NCBI RefSeq assembly: GCF_043789415.1
Contig: NZ_JBDLLW010000001.1
Span: forward strand, 1,798,001 to 1,862,000
Length of the DNA stretch: 64,000 nt
Reading direction: 5' to 3'
From: Renibacterium sp043789415
GTDB taxonomy: Bacteria; Actinomycetota; Actinomycetes; Actinomycetales; Micrococcaceae
The notes beneath the pieces were generated by a model. That model saw only the letters and a list, made by a program, of their open reading frames with translations, was not told where the DNA came from and did not search any database. A program made the translations under genes and the position numbers. Positions 27,116 to 36,308 of the stretch are shown piece after piece (position 1 is the stretch's first letter; each line of letters opens with the position of its first letter).

Positions 27116-28036
27116 ATGCTGACTGTGATCGGTGAGGCCCTGGTGGATGAAGTGCTGCGCCCTGGCGCGGAAGCCGTGGCTCATGTGGGCGGCAGTCCGA
27201 TGAATGTCGCAGTGGGACTGGCCAGATTAGGACATCCGGTGCAATTCATCGGACGCTTCGGCCGTGATCCCTACGGCACTATGATCTCCGAGCATCTGCA
27301 TGCCAACTCGGTTCTGCTGCCCGGCACTCCGGATGAGTTGCCCAGCAGCGTGGCGCGCGCCGTCCTCGATGCCGAGGGGGCCGCCAACTATGAGTTCCAG
27401 CTGGCCTGGCAGCTCCCCGAGGTTTTACCCAGGCAGTTGCAAGCGATCACTCTGCTGCACACCGGCTCCATCGCTTCGATGCTGGAACCCGGAGTCCACG
27501 AAGTGAAGAAAGCCGTGCTGAGCGCCCGGGGACACGCCACCATCAGCTACGATCCCAATTATCGGCCGAGCATCGTTCCTGATCAGGCGACTGCCCGCAG
27601 CTGGGCAGAGGCATTCGTAGCGCTGGCGGATGTGGTCAAGGCCTCCGATGAAGATCTGCAATTGCTCTACCCTGGTTTGGAGCCGCACGAAGCGGCCCGG
27701 AACTGGCTGGCCCTGGGCCCCGCACTGGTAGTGGTGACCCAGGGTGAAAAAGGCCCCTGGGCGCTCGCTCGATCCGGTGAAGCCAGTGTTGCTGCGCCAC
27801 CGACCGAGGTGGCTGACACCGTTGGTGCGGGGGATTCCTTCATGGCGGCACTGCTCTCCTGGATCGTGGATCAGGAACTGGACGGCGCGCAGCGCAGGGA
27901 GCAGCTACATCAGATTAGCCAGCAGCAGCTTGCAGAAATGCTGCGCTTCGCCGCTGCTGCGGCTGCTATCACGGTCTCCCGTCCCGGGGCTAACCCGCCG
28001 AGCCGTCATGAGTTGCCTGCACTGGGAGTCCGCTGA
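27116..28036 (+). CDS. PfkB-family carbohydrate kinase (fructokinase-like)
   Basis: 306 residues. N-terminal GGSPMNVAVGLARLG and C-terminal anion-hole motif DTVGAGDSFMAALL are the two PfkB signatures, with the catalytic Asp in the latter. Best match in style is fructokinase or 2-keto-3-deoxygluconate kinase; the sugar is not certain. TAGGCT (27104-27109) precedes the ATG by six bases, so it seems leaderless. Confidence 0.87.
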   Translation: MLTVIGEALVDEVLRPGAEAVAHVGGSPMNVAVGLARLGHPVQFIGRFGRDPYGTMISEHLHANSVLLPGTPDELPSSVARAVLDAEGAANYEFQLAWQLPEVLPRQLQAITLLHTGSIASMLEPGVHEVKKAVLSARGHATISYDPNYRPSIVPDQATARSWAEAFVALADVVKASDEDLQLLYPGLEPHEAARNWLALGPALVVVTQGEKGPWALARSGEASVAAPPTEVADTVGAGDSFMAALLSWIVDQELDGAQRREQLHQISQQQLAEMLRFAAAAAAITVSRPGANPPSRHELPALGVR

Positions 28037-28123
28037 TTCGGGAGTTCTCTCACCGAACGGGGATTGATTCAAGCCCCGCTTTGCTGGAGGCTGGAATCAT
28101 CCACAGATCATCGAAAGGTTGTC

Positions 28124-28657
28124 ATGTCTAGCTATGACCCGTATGCGGCCCTGCCGCAGTTACCCAGTTTTGAACTGAGCAGTGAATCCCTGCACGATGG
28201 CGCAAGGCTCGCAGCGGCTCAGGCTTCTGGTGCGATGGGTGTTCCCGGCGGAGCCGATGAATCCCCTGAACTGAAGTGGTCGGGGTTCCCCGAGGAGACC
28301 AAGAGCTTTGCCGTCACCGTCTATGATCCGGACGCGCCGACCGCGAGCGGCTTCTGGCACTGGGCGGTTTTCAATCTTCCGGTTTCGGTCACTTCCTTGT
28401 CCGCCGGGGCAGGAACCCCGGGGTCATCTGCACTGCCTGAATCCGCCGTCACCCTCAAGAACGACGCCGGAGTTCCCGGCTATGTCGGAGCGGCTCCACC
28501 GGCGGGCCACGGTGACCATCGGTACATCATCGCGGTACACGCCCTCGATGTGGAGTCCCTCGATTTACCCGCTGAGGCTTCCCCGGCGTACCTGGGCTTC
28601 AACCTCTTCGGCCACGCTATTGCCCGGGCGCTGCTGACCGGCACCTTCAGCCAGTAA
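28124..28657 (+). CDS. YbhB/YbcL family PEBP-like protein
   Basis: 177 residues from ATG 28124 (GAAAGG site). Phosphatidylethanolamine-binding-protein fold with DPDAPTASGFWHWAVFNL and GYVGAAPPAGHGDHRY, which line the anion pocket. Bacterial members are cytosolic and of unclear role. An upstream in-frame start at 28064 would add 20 residues not seen in relatives. Confidence 0.87.
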   Translation: MSSYDPYAALPQLPSFELSSESLHDGARLAAAQASGAMGVPGGADESPELKWSGFPEETKSFAVTVYDPDAPTASGFWHWAVFNLPVSVTSLSAGAGTPGSSALPESAVTLKNDAGVPGYVGAAPPAGHGDHRYIIAVHALDVESLDLPAEASPAYLGFNLFGHAIARALLTGTFSQ

Positions 28658-28688
28658 TCCGGCAGTCGCCTCGGCAGCACCGCCGAGA

Positions 28689-28735
28689 GCCGAGATCTGC
28701 GCACTGTGAACCGCTCGAAGTGCGCAGATCTCGGC
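28689..28735. terminator. Perfect 17-bp hairpin, related to a repeat family
   Basis: Arms 28689-28705 and 28719-28735 pair without mismatch around a 13-base loop. The arm contains AGTGCGCAGATCT, near-identical to AGTGTGCAGATCT in the hairpins at 32273 and 38288. It follows the PEBP-like gene, so a terminator role is likely. Confidence 0.65.
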
Positions 28736-28811
28736 GTCGGTTCTGTAGGATTCGGCGCTCGATTTTCTGCACTCGCTGAGCGGTCAGCGCGAAAGCCGAT
28801 AGCCTGAGGGT

Positions 28812-29621
28812 ATGAAATTGGTGGCCAGCGATATCGACGGCACAATTCTCGCCCATAACGGCAGCATCAGTGGGCGAACCGTGGAAGCTTTCAGAGCCTG
28901 CACAGCGGCAGGGGTTGAGGTCGTCTTCGTGACCGGTCGGCCGCCTCGCTGGTTGGCTCCACTGCGTGAGCAAATAGGTCACTTGGGTACCGTGATCTGT
29001 TCAAACGGCGCCTTGGTCTATGACTTGGCCGAGGAAAAGATACTCTCCACCAAGTGCCTCTCGATCCCCGATCTGCTCGCCGCGAGAGACGCCATTAAGA
29101 CGGCGGTGCCTTCGGCGACCTTCGCCGCAGAGACCTTGGACGGTCTTCACCTGGAACCCGGTTTTGCTGGTGAGCAGTCCCCCGAAGCACTCAAGCGGAT
29201 TCCGGCCCGCCCGCTCGAAGAGTCCCTGCGGGGAGAGCGCGGAGTGATCAAGTTCCTCGCCAAAGCGGCGGACAGTACCGCCGATGAGTTTCTCACTGCG
29301 GTGCGCCCGGTGGTCGGCAGATGGGTTGAGGCCACCCACTCAGCCCCGGACATCGCTCTGCTGGAGATGTCCCTGCGGGGTGTGAATAAAGCCGCGACGT
29401 TGAGCGAATTCGCCGCTTCGCGGGGCATCGAGGCCAGTCAGGTGGTGGCTTTCGGTGATATGCCCAATGACGTGCAGATGCTCAGCTGGGCCGGGCAGGG
29501 CTACGCAATGGCCAGCGGACATCCAGAGGCCAAGCGAGCTACCGATCTGCTCGCCCCCGGGATCGACGATGACGGCGTCGCGCAGGTTCTCGAGCGCCTG
29601 CTCGCCTCGCGGGTTGCCTGA
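28812..29621 (+). CDS. HAD-superfamily hydrolase, Cof type
   Basis: 269 residues. Motif I is DIDGTI (Asp8/Asp10), motif II VTGRP, and motif IV GDMPNDVQML near the C-terminus. The large C2 cap between them is typical of Cof/YbiV sugar-phosphate phosphatases. TAGCCT (28800-28805) six bases before the ATG indicates a leaderless transcript. Confidence 0.9.
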   Translation: MKLVASDIDGTILAHNGSISGRTVEAFRACTAAGVEVVFVTGRPPRWLAPLREQIGHLGTVICSNGALVYDLAEEKILSTKCLSIPDLLAARDAIKTAVPSATFAAETLDGLHLEPGFAGEQSPEALKRIPARPLEESLRGERGVIKFLAKAADSTADEFLTAVRPVVGRWVEATHSAPDIALLEMSLRGVNKAATLSEFAASRGIEASQVVAFGDMPNDVQMLSWAGQGYAMASGHPEAKRATDLLAPGIDDDGVAQVLERLLASRVA

Positions 29622-29650
29622 GGGTCTGCACCGCTTGATACGCTAGCCGC

Positions 29651-30433
29651 GTGAGCATTCCGCCGCGAACCGGCTACCTTGAGTCCGACGTCCCGCTGGC
29701 TTTCGCTCATCGCGGTTTCTCACCGCGCGGAACCGCCATAGAGAATTCGCTGAGCGCCTTTCAGGCGGCCACTGAGCAGGGTTTCAGCTATCTGGAAACC
29801 GATCTTCGGACCTCTGCGGACGGTGTCTTAATGGTCTTCCACGATCTGAAGCTGGACCGCGCCACCAATGGCAAAGGGAAGCTTTCACGTCGCAGCGCGG
29901 CGGAGCTCTCAAACCTGCTGATCGGGGGAAGCGAAGCGATCCCCAGCTTCGAGGAAATGGTGCTGACCTTCCCCGAAGCCCGGATCAATTTCGATATCAA
30001 GGACGCCGCGTCGGTGGAGCCGCTCATCGAGGTGATTGAGAAGCACTCCTTGCACCACCGGATCTGCGTCGCTTCCTTCGCCGATCGACGGCGTCGGGCG
30101 GTGCTCAGGAGGCTCAGCCAGGCGACCACTAGCTCCGGCGGAATGGCGTCGATAGCAGCTTTTGTCCTGCTGTCCGGGTGGCTGCCACGAGGGCTGATGC
30201 GCGGCGTGCTGCACGATGTGGATTGCTTGCAGTTACCGGTCAGCTGGGGAATCTTCCGATTGATCACTGAGAAATCGGTCCAGCGAGCCCACGCCCTGGG
30301 CCTGAAGATGCACGCCTGGACGATCAATGACAAACAGCAGATGCACGCGCTCTTCGATCTCGGTGTGGACGGCGTGATGACCGATAGGGCCGATTTGCTG
30401 GCCGAAGTGATGCGGGAGCGGGGCTACTGGTGA
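29651..30433 (+). CDS. Glycerophosphodiester phosphodiesterase
   Basis: 260 residues, GDPD TIM barrel. Metal and catalytic residues show in AFAHRG, ENSLSAF, ETDLRTSADG and FHD. No signal peptide, so it acts in the cytosol, splitting glycerophosphodiesters into glycerol-3-phosphate and an alcohol. GTG 29651 has TACGCT six bases upstream (leaderless). Its stop overlaps the start of the pentapeptide gene. Confidence 0.9.
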   Translation: MSIPPRTGYLESDVPLAFAHRGFSPRGTAIENSLSAFQAATEQGFSYLETDLRTSADGVLMVFHDLKLDRATNGKGKLSRRSAAELSNLLIGGSEAIPSFEEMVLTFPEARINFDIKDAASVEPLIEVIEKHSLHHRICVASFADRRRRAVLRRLSQATTSSGGMASIAAFVLLSGWLPRGLMRGVLHDVDCLQLPVSWGIFRLITEKSVQRAHALGLKMHAWTINDKQQMHALFDLGVDGVMTDRADLLAEVMRERGYW

Positions 30434-31047
30434 GGCCGCCCACCGGCTCAAGTCGCTACTCGGAGGACTGGTACGGGCAACAACTGACGGAGCAGGCCTT
30501 CTCGGACATCGAATTCGTCGATCTGGACCTCACTGAAGTTCGAGGTGACGGCACGGTGTTCGAGAAATGCACCTTCCGCCGAGCCAAGTTCAATGCCTCG
30601 GTGTTCACTGACAGCGCTTTCACCAATTGCACCTTCATCGGCTGCAATTTCTTCGACGCCCTGCTGGAGCGCTGTAAATTCGTCGGCAGCGTTTTCGAGC
30701 TGTGCAGCTTCGACATCCTGAAGGTGAAGGGCGGGAACTGGTCTTTTGTCGGGTTGCCCGGTGCCAAACTGGGCTCGGCGTCTTTTCAGAACGTGCGGAT
30801 GGTGGAAGCCGATCTGAGGGGAGCTGTCTGTGCAGGAGGAGTTTTCCGCGAAGTGGACTTCGGTGCGGCAGAGCTCAGCCGGGCGGACTTCACCGAGGCC
30901 GATCTGCGCGGTTCGATACTGAACTCATTGAACCCGAGCGAAACGGAGATTCGCGGCGCGATCGTCGATCTGCCGCAAGCCGTCGTGCTGGCTGGGAACC
31001 TGGGCCTGGATATCCGGGATGAGCGAGATTTCCCCGCAGCGCGATAG
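30430..31047 (+). CDS. Pentapeptide repeat protein
   Basis: 205 residues with successive A(D/N)LXX-like repeats (for example TFRRAKFNASVFTDSAF, and ADLRGAVCAGGVF), forming a right-handed beta helix. Some family members mimic DNA and protect gyrase from quinolones (Qnr, MfpA); most have no known role. GTG start overlaps the upstream stop (GTGA), so it is translationally coupled to the phosphodiesterase. Confidence 0.85.
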   Translation: MRPPTGSSRYSEDWYGQQLTEQAFSDIEFVDLDLTEVRGDGTVFEKCTFRRAKFNASVFTDSAFTNCTFIGCNFFDALLERCKFVGSVFELCSFDILKVKGGNWSFVGLPGAKLGSASFQNVRMVEADLRGAVCAGGVFREVDFGAAELSRADFTEADLRGSILNSLNPSETEIRGAIVDLPQAVVLAGNLGLDIRDERDFPAAR

Positions 31048-31143
31048 CGAGCGGCTGCCGTTTTCCGATGTTTTTTCCCACCTCGCCTGTGCAGAATTCT
31101 TCGCCGAATCAAACCGGCCGCGGGGAAATGGCAGGATGGAAAC

Positions 31144-32268
31144 ATGCGTGTTCTGATTGCTCCGGATAAATTCAAGGGAACCCTGAGCGCGGTGGAGGCG
31201 GCTTCGGCGATCTCCGAAGGGGTGCTGCGGGTCTACCCCGAGGCGGTCACTACGGTGTTGCCGATGGCGGACGGCGGTGAGGGCACCGTTGATGCCGCAG
31301 TTGCCGCTGGCTTCGAGGAGCGGCTGAACGCCGTCGTCGGCCCGATTCTGCGACCCACCGGCGCGGTCTGGGCGGTGCAGGGCAGCCGGGCAGTGATTGA
31401 AACCGCGCAGGCCAGTGGGCTATTGCTCACCGAGCCCACGCCGGAGAATGCGCTGCGGGCGCACAGCTACGGCTGCGGTCAGCTGATCGCCGCTGCTCTG
31501 GACGCCGGAGCGACCGAGATCGTGCTGGGGCTGGGCGGCTCGGCGATGACCGACGGCGGAACCGGGGCTTTACGGGCTCTGGGGCTCAAACTGCTCGACG
31601 TCAACGGAGCCATCGTGCCCTTGGGTGGTGGCTCCCTGGCCGAGGTGGTGGCGATCGATGCGAGTGGGCTCGACCCCCGGCTGGCCGGAGTGCGCTTCCG
31701 GATTGCCGTGGATGTGGATAACCCCTTGTACGGTCCGCGGGGCGCGGCTCAGGTCTTTGCCGCGCAGAAGGGTGCCGATGCTGATGGCGTGGAACTGCTC
31801 GACACCGGATTGCGAAACCTGGCCTCCTTGCTCCGGGAGAGCTACGGCTGGGATTCCGACGTCGCCGGAGCCGGTGCGGCGGGTGGCTTCCCGGCGTCGT
31901 TCTTGGCTCTCTCCGGAGGGCTGATTGGCGAGGCGAGTATTGAATCCGGGGCTGAGTTGGTTGCCGAGTTCCTGGGATTGCGCGAGAAACTCGCTGAGAC
32001 AGATCTGGTGATCACCGGTGAGGGCAGCGTGGACGAGCAGTCCCTCGCCGGGAAGACCCCGATCGGGGTGGCTCGAGCCGCGCAAGCCCTCGGCGTCCCG
32101 GTGGTACTGGTGGCGGGCCAGCTGAGTGTCTCCTTCGAAGCGCTCACCGAACTCGGAGTGGTGGCTGCGGCCTCCGCCGCGGAAAGCGCGCGCAGTGCGG
32201 AATTGGCGATGGCCGAACCCGAACGCTATTTGCGTCAGGCCACCGAAAACGCCCTCAATGGGATCTAA
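31144..32268 (+). CDS. Glycerate kinase (GckA/GlxK type)
   Basis: 374 residues. N-terminal IAPDKFKGTLSA, MADGGEGT and GLGGSAMTDGG, plus ITGEGSVDEQSLAGKTP near residue 285, are the hallmarks of type II glycerate kinase. It phosphorylates D-glycerate to 2-phosphoglycerate, linking glyoxylate or sugar-acid breakdown to glycolysis. A separate transcript with an AGGA site before the ATG. A family hairpin ends the gene. Confidence 0.93.
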   Translation: MRVLIAPDKFKGTLSAVEAASAISEGVLRVYPEAVTTVLPMADGGEGTVDAAVAAGFEERLNAVVGPILRPTGAVWAVQGSRAVIETAQASGLLLTEPTPENALRAHSYGCGQLIAAALDAGATEIVLGLGGSAMTDGGTGALRALGLKLLDVNGAIVPLGGGSLAEVVAIDASGLDPRLAGVRFRIAVDVDNPLYGPRGAAQVFAAQKGADADGVELLDTGLRNLASLLRESYGWDSDVAGAGAAGGFPASFLALSGGLIGEASIESGAELVAEFLGLREKLAETDLVITGEGSVDEQSLAGKTPIGVARAAQALGVPVVLVAGQLSVSFEALTELGVVAAASAAESARSAELAMAEPERYLRQATENALNGI

Positions 32269-32272
32269 GCCC

Positions 32273-32335
32273 CATCGAGTGTGCAGATCTACACGTTAAG
32301 ACCCGATCTTAAGGTGTAGATCTGCACACTCGATG
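32273..32335. repeat. 63-bp hairpin repeat, copy 1 (bidirectional terminator)
   Basis: Arms 32273-32301 and 32307-32335 are 29 bases with one mismatch around a 5-base loop. They carry GAGTGTGCAGATCTACAC and TTAAGA blocks. It lies between the convergent glycerate kinase and permease genes. The same design recurs at 38288-38342. Confidence 0.85.
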
Positions 32336-32336
32336 A

Positions 32337-33614
32337 TTAAGCGGGCTCCGAGGAAGCGGAGCGGAGCCGGAGCAGCGCCCGCATACCGTGGTAGATCAGC
32401 AGGGCCGCCGCGGTGCCCAAGGCGATGCCGGCGAATTGCAGCTCACCGATATTCCAGGTGTAGTTGGCGATGCCAATAATCAGTGCGACGGCGGCGGTGG
32501 TCAGATTCACCGGGTCGCCGAAGTCCACTTTGTTCTGCACCCAGATCCGCACCCCGAGCACGCCGATCATGCCGTAGAGCATGGTGGCTGCCCCGCCCAG
32601 CACCCCGGCTGGCACGGTGGCGATCAGCGCGCCGAACTTGGGTGAGAAACTGAGCAGCAGCGCGGCGATCGCCGCCACCCAGTAGGCCGCAGTGGAATAC
32701 ACCCGGGTAGCCGCCATCACGCCGATGTTCTCCGCATAGGTCGTGGTGCCGGAGCCCCCGCCGAAACCGGCCAGGGTGGTGGCCAACCCGTCGGCCATCA
32801 GAGCGCGACCCGCCAAGGGATCGAGGTCTTCTTTGGTCATCAGTGCCACTGATTTCACGTGCCCGATGTTCTCCGCGATCAGCACCAGCACCACCGGCAC
32901 GAACAGCCCTGCCACTGCGAGATTGAAGGACGGCGTCTGGAACTGCGGCAAGCCGATCCACGCTTGCGAGTCGATGGCGGAGAAATCCACTTGTCCCTGG
33001 AAAATCGCGACCAGATACCCCACCACCACGCCCACCAGGATGGAGAGCCTGCCCAGAATGCCACGGAAGAGCACCGAGACCAGGATGATCACCAGCAGGG
33101 TGATCAATGCGGTCAGCGGAGCCTTGTCGAAGTTGTCCTTGGCCGAGGGCGCTAGATTGAGCCCGATCAGCGCCACGATGGTGCCGGTCACCGCGGGCGG
33201 CATCAGGCGGTTGATCCACGCTGCGCCGAAGCGCTGCACCAGCAACCCCACCAAAAAGAGCACGACGCCGGCCATCACCACGCCGCCCAGGGCTCCAGCC
33301 ACGCCGTACTGTGCGTGCGAGGCCATGATCGGGGCGATGAAGGCGAAGCTCGAACCGAGATACGAGGGCACCCGCCCTGCGGTCAGCAGCAGAAACAGGA
33401 TGGTACCGATGCCGGAGAAGAACAGTGTGGTGGCCGGTGGCATCCCGGTCAGAATGGGAACCAGGAAGGTGGCGCCGAACATCGCCACTACGTGCTGCAA
33501 CCCGATGCCGATGGTCCGTGGCCAGCTCAGTCGCTCATCGGGGGCAACGACTTCCCCAGGGCTGACGGTCTTGCCATTGCCATGAATCTTCCACGTCATG
33601 CTGCTCCCGCTCAT
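32337..33614 (-). CDS. NCS2-family uracil/xanthine permease
   Basis: 425 residues with about 12-14 hydrophobic segments. The NCS2 signature region shows GSGTTTYAENIGVMAATRV, and the N-terminal PSYLGSSFAFIAP motif favours the UraA (uracil) branch. Proton-driven nucleobase import. ATG 33614 has a GAGGAG site; a second ATG at 33599 also has one, so the start is ambiguous by five residues. No pyrimidine salvage gene is adjacent. Confidence 0.9.
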   Translation of the reverse strand: MSGSSMTWKIHGNGKTVSPGEVVAPDERLSWPRTIGIGLQHVVAMFGATFLVPILTGMPPATTLFFSGIGTILFLLLTAGRVPSYLGSSFAFIAPIMASHAQYGVAGALGGVVMAGVVLFLVGLLVQRFGAAWINRLMPPAVTGTIVALIGLNLAPSAKDNFDKAPLTALITLLVIILVSVLFRGILGRLSILVGVVVGYLVAIFQGQVDFSAIDSQAWIGLPQFQTPSFNLAVAGLFVPVVLVLIAENIGHVKSVALMTKEDLDPLAGRALMADGLATTLAGFGGGSGTTTYAENIGVMAATRVYSTAAYWVAAIAALLLSFSPKFGALIATVPAGVLGGAATMLYGMIGVLGVRIWVQNKVDFGDPVNLTTAAVALIIGIANYTWNIGELQFAGIALGTAAALLIYHGMRALLRLRSASSEPA

Positions 33615-33742
33615 TATCGTCTCCTCGCCCTGGGCTCAGGCTAAGGATAACGGTTGAGCGGGCTGATTCTATGGGACGATACGATTTATAGGAACAGCCC
33701 AGCGTTAGCTCGGGCCGGTTTCGCAGGGAGATGGAATGAGCC

Positions 33743-34747
33743 ATGGACCAGTCATTGATCGAGCTCGGCGTCACTGAGCTCTCATGTCATTTTTTGAAAC
33801 GTTATGGAAGCTGCAGTCTCAGCGTCGATTCATGTCCTTCCTTGTCGTTGATCGCGAGGTGGGTATTTGAGAAGGAAAGCGTCTCCGAGCGAGATCTCAA
33901 CAATCTAGTGTTCGCGGCTTCGCGATTGCGTGAAAAAGCTGGGGTGAATACCGAGGAGCGCGCGCTTTTGCGAGGTAGCTTGGCCTTTCTATTCTGCAGA
34001 CTGATACCTACCGAACACGATTATGCGCTGATCTTCCGAGGGAATCCGGGGATCAAGCCAGCGAAGAGAGATACCAAGCAGATCAGGGATACGTGGGCGT
34101 TCATGAATTACAAGCGCAGTTTGCTGTTCAGCCCTGAACAGAGCTACACCTCGAAGTCTGGTCAGACTCTACGGCCCAAATTTAAAGATACGCTCGCGAG
34201 CGCATTGCGTTATGGCCTAGGGCACCCGAAAGAATTTAGAGAATTCGCGATTCAAACAGACCAGGCTGAACTCGCTAGCAGACTGATCGGAGCCCCGAAT
34301 ACTTTCTCCACCGAGGTAGATGTTTCGAAGGGGACAGGAGCTTCCGAAGATATTCCTCAGTTCATCAGTGAAACTGTTCCGGATGGTTCGCTCTTCCCTT
34401 TCGATACGACTTTCACAAAGAGCTGGACGGTGAAGAACGCCGGAACCGTGCCGTGGCTGAATCGGGCGTGGAAAAGAGTGACTCCGATGAGTCCGCTCTT
34501 CCCCCGCTCGCCAGAGCTAGTTAAAACGCCGCCCACGCACCCCGGGGAAACAGTGACTTTGAGCATAGAAGTCACCACCACTGCGCTGGCTGCTTTTTCG
34601 GAAGTCAGGTACAAGATGGTCCATGAAAACGGGGAGTTGTGCTGGCCCGATGACTATTCGTACGGGCTGACCCTTTTCATTGAGACCAGGGACCTGGTGT
34701 GGATCGCCCGGCGTCCCGGAGACGGTAGCACGCCCTGGGTGGAATGA
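33743..34747 (+). CDS. NBR1-Ig-like domain protein, orphan
   Basis: 334 residues. The C-terminal part (about 210-320) is an NBR1 Ig-like domain: FDTTFTKSWTVKNAG, GTVPW, then HPGETVTLSIEV and VHENGELCWPDDY. In actinobacteria this domain is often fused to an XRE-type HTH. Residues 1-200 here are helical and charged and give no clear HTH call. Base composition is visibly more A/T-rich than its neighbours, and the gene is flanked by unrelated genes, which suggests acquisition. Role unknown; protein-protein contact or a defence-type function is possible. Confidence 0.7.
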   Translation: MDQSLIELGVTELSCHFLKRYGSCSLSVDSCPSLSLIARWVFEKESVSERDLNNLVFAASRLREKAGVNTEERALLRGSLAFLFCRLIPTEHDYALIFRGNPGIKPAKRDTKQIRDTWAFMNYKRSLLFSPEQSYTSKSGQTLRPKFKDTLASALRYGLGHPKEFREFAIQTDQAELASRLIGAPNTFSTEVDVSKGTGASEDIPQFISETVPDGSLFPFDTTFTKSWTVKNAGTVPWLNRAWKRVTPMSPLFPRSPELVKTPPTHPGETVTLSIEVTTTALAAFSEVRYKMVHENGELCWPDDYSYGLTLFIETRDLVWIARRPGDGSTPWVE

Positions 34748-34758
34748 GCAGGCCGCCG

Positions 34759-34770
34759 GGTCTGCAGACC
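34759..34770. terminator. Short palindrome between convergent genes
   Basis: GGTCTGCAGACC is a perfect 12-bp palindrome with G/C flanks that extend pairing imperfectly. Likely part of a terminator shared by the NBR1-Ig and GntR genes. Confidence 0.35.
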
Positions 34771-34789
34771 GGCACATTGGACGTGTCGG

Positions 34790-35476
34790 TTACTCGAGGC
34801 CCAGGGCTTCGGAGAGCTGTTCGCGGCTGTCGTTGAGGTAGTCCCGCATCAGCTCGGCCGCTTCGGCGGACCGACCGCTCAACAGGGTCTGCGCAATCAG
34901 CCGATTGCGGGGAATATAGGGTGCCAGAAAAGCTTTTGAATCGGCCATGCTGTAAAAGGCCAGCCGGACTTCGGCGAGTAGCTGCCGTGAAGTTTCGGAG
35001 ATTCGTTTGCTGCCCACGCTGTCCACCAGGGCTTGATGGAAGGCCAGATTCTCGGTGGCCACGCGCGACCAATCCTGCCGGAGCGCGGCCTCTTCAGCTT
35101 GCCCGACGGCGTGCAGCGCACTCTCCAGTTGACGATGGTCAGCAGGGCAGTTAGCGACGGCGGCGACCTCGATGAAGATCCTGGCCGAATAAACCTCGAG
35201 CACATCGACCCGGCTCAACTTGCGGACGAAGACGCCGCGGTGCAGTTCGTGACTGATCAATCGTTCGTGGGCCAGTAACCGGAATGCCTCACGCAGGGAG
35301 TTGCGGGAGACATGCAGGGACTCAGCCAACGCCTCCTCGGCCAGCTGGGTTCCCGGTGGCAGATCACCTTCGCCAATCCGCTGACGGAGTACTGCAGCCA
35401 CCATTTCGCCGGTGCCGCTCCGCTGGATTTCAGGGCGCTTCCGTGCGAAGAGCTCGACAAAATCGATCTCCGGCAT
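34790..35476 (-). CDS. GntR-family regulator with FCD domain
   Basis: 228 residues from ATG 35476 (GGAGAG site). The N-terminal winged HTH shows LAEEALAESLHVSRNSLREAFRLL, and the C-terminal FCD helical domain (about 85-215) includes the metal-binding His positions (NLAFHQALV). Divergent from the DUF969-DUF979-DUF2891 operon and presumably its repressor. Ligand likely a small carboxylate or amino-acid derivative (family trend). A longer in-frame reading from 35521 crosses the promoter and is rejected. Confidence 0.87.
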   Translation of the reverse strand: MPEIDFVELFARKRPEIQRSGTGEMVAAVLRQRIGEGDLPPGTQLAEEALAESLHVSRNSLREAFRLLAHERLISHELHRGVFVRKLSRVDVLEVYSARIFIEVAAVANCPADHRQLESALHAVGQAEEAALRQDWSRVATENLAFHQALVDSVGSKRISETSRQLLAEVRLAFYSMADSKAFLAPYIPRNRLIAQTLLSGRSAEAAELMRDYLNDSREQLSEALGLE

Positions 35477-35532
35477 GCTGCTCTCCTTCCACGGTGTGAT
35501 CTGACTGTACCGTAATTCCATTGATTGAAGGA

Positions 35533-35543
35533 TTGTTCAACAA
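35533..35543. promoter_or_regulatory. GntR/FadR-type operator candidate
   Basis: TTGTTCAACAA is a perfect 5-1-5 palindrome in the divergent promoter region, similar in form to FCD-GntR sites. It lies 57 bp from the regulator start. Confidence 0.5.
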
Positions 35544-35600
35544 CATGTAGTGTGTGTCACATTGCAGCTCTCTGATGAAGGAAACAGCGATGGATCAATC

Positions 35601-36308
35601 ATGTTCGTGCTGATCGGGGTGGCGCTGGTGATGGTCGGCTTCGCGCTGCGACTGAATGCTCTCTTAGTGGTTGCGGTCTCCGGGATCATCACCGCGCTGA
35701 TCGGCGGTTTGAGTCCGCTGGACATTCTCAATGCGCTGGGCTCGGGGTTCACCAGCGGTCGATCGGTCACCATCTTCGTGATCCTGCTGCCGGTGATCGG
35801 GCTGATTGAGCGTTTCGGCCTGCAACAACAGGCCAAACGTCTGATCAGCAAACTGGCCAGACTCACGGCGGGGCGGATCATCTTGATCTACTTGGTGATC
35901 CGGCAAGTCACCATAGCGCTCGGTCTGCCGATCGGCGGACATCCGCAGATGGTCCGCCCGCTGATCTACCCGATGGCCGAGGGCGCTGCCGAGGCCAAAT
36001 ACGGGGAGCTCTCGGAAAAGACTAAGGACAAGATCAAGGGCCACACTGCCGGTGCGGACAATATCGGCAATTTCTTCGCCGAGGACGTCTTCGTCGCGGT
36101 GGGCTCGATCCTGCTCATCACTTCCTTTGTCGACGCGCAGTACAAACTGCAGCTGGAACCGATCCAACTCGCACTCTGGGCCATTCCGACGGCGATTATC
36201 GCTCTCCTGGTGCACGGGTTCCGCCTGCTTCGGCTAGACGGCCAACTCGACCGGCTGGTGCGGGCCGAATCGGTTGCCGGAAGCGTTGAGAACCGAGTCG
36301 TCAAATGA
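35601..36308 (+). CDS. DUF969 family membrane protein
   Basis: 235 residues from ATG 35601. About six hydrophobic segments; conserved GLIERFGLQQQAKRLI and LPIGGHPQMVRPLIYPMAEG. DUF969 and DUF979 proteins always occur as a pair, often beside pyroglutamyl peptidase, and are proposed to form a transporter, possibly for 5-oxoproline. The ribosome site of 35601 is weak; a GTG at 35550 is an alternative with an atypical N-terminus. It overlaps the next gene by 4 bp. Confidence 0.85.
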   Translation: MFVLIGVALVMVGFALRLNALLVVAVSGIITALIGGLSPLDILNALGSGFTSGRSVTIFVILLPVIGLIERFGLQQQAKRLISKLARLTAGRIILIYLVIRQVTIALGLPIGGHPQMVRPLIYPMAEGAAEAKYGELSEKTKDKIKGHTAGADNIGNFFAEDVFVAVGSILLITSFVDAQYKLQLEPIQLALWAIPTAIIALLVHGFRLLRLDGQLDRLVRAESVAGSVENRVVK

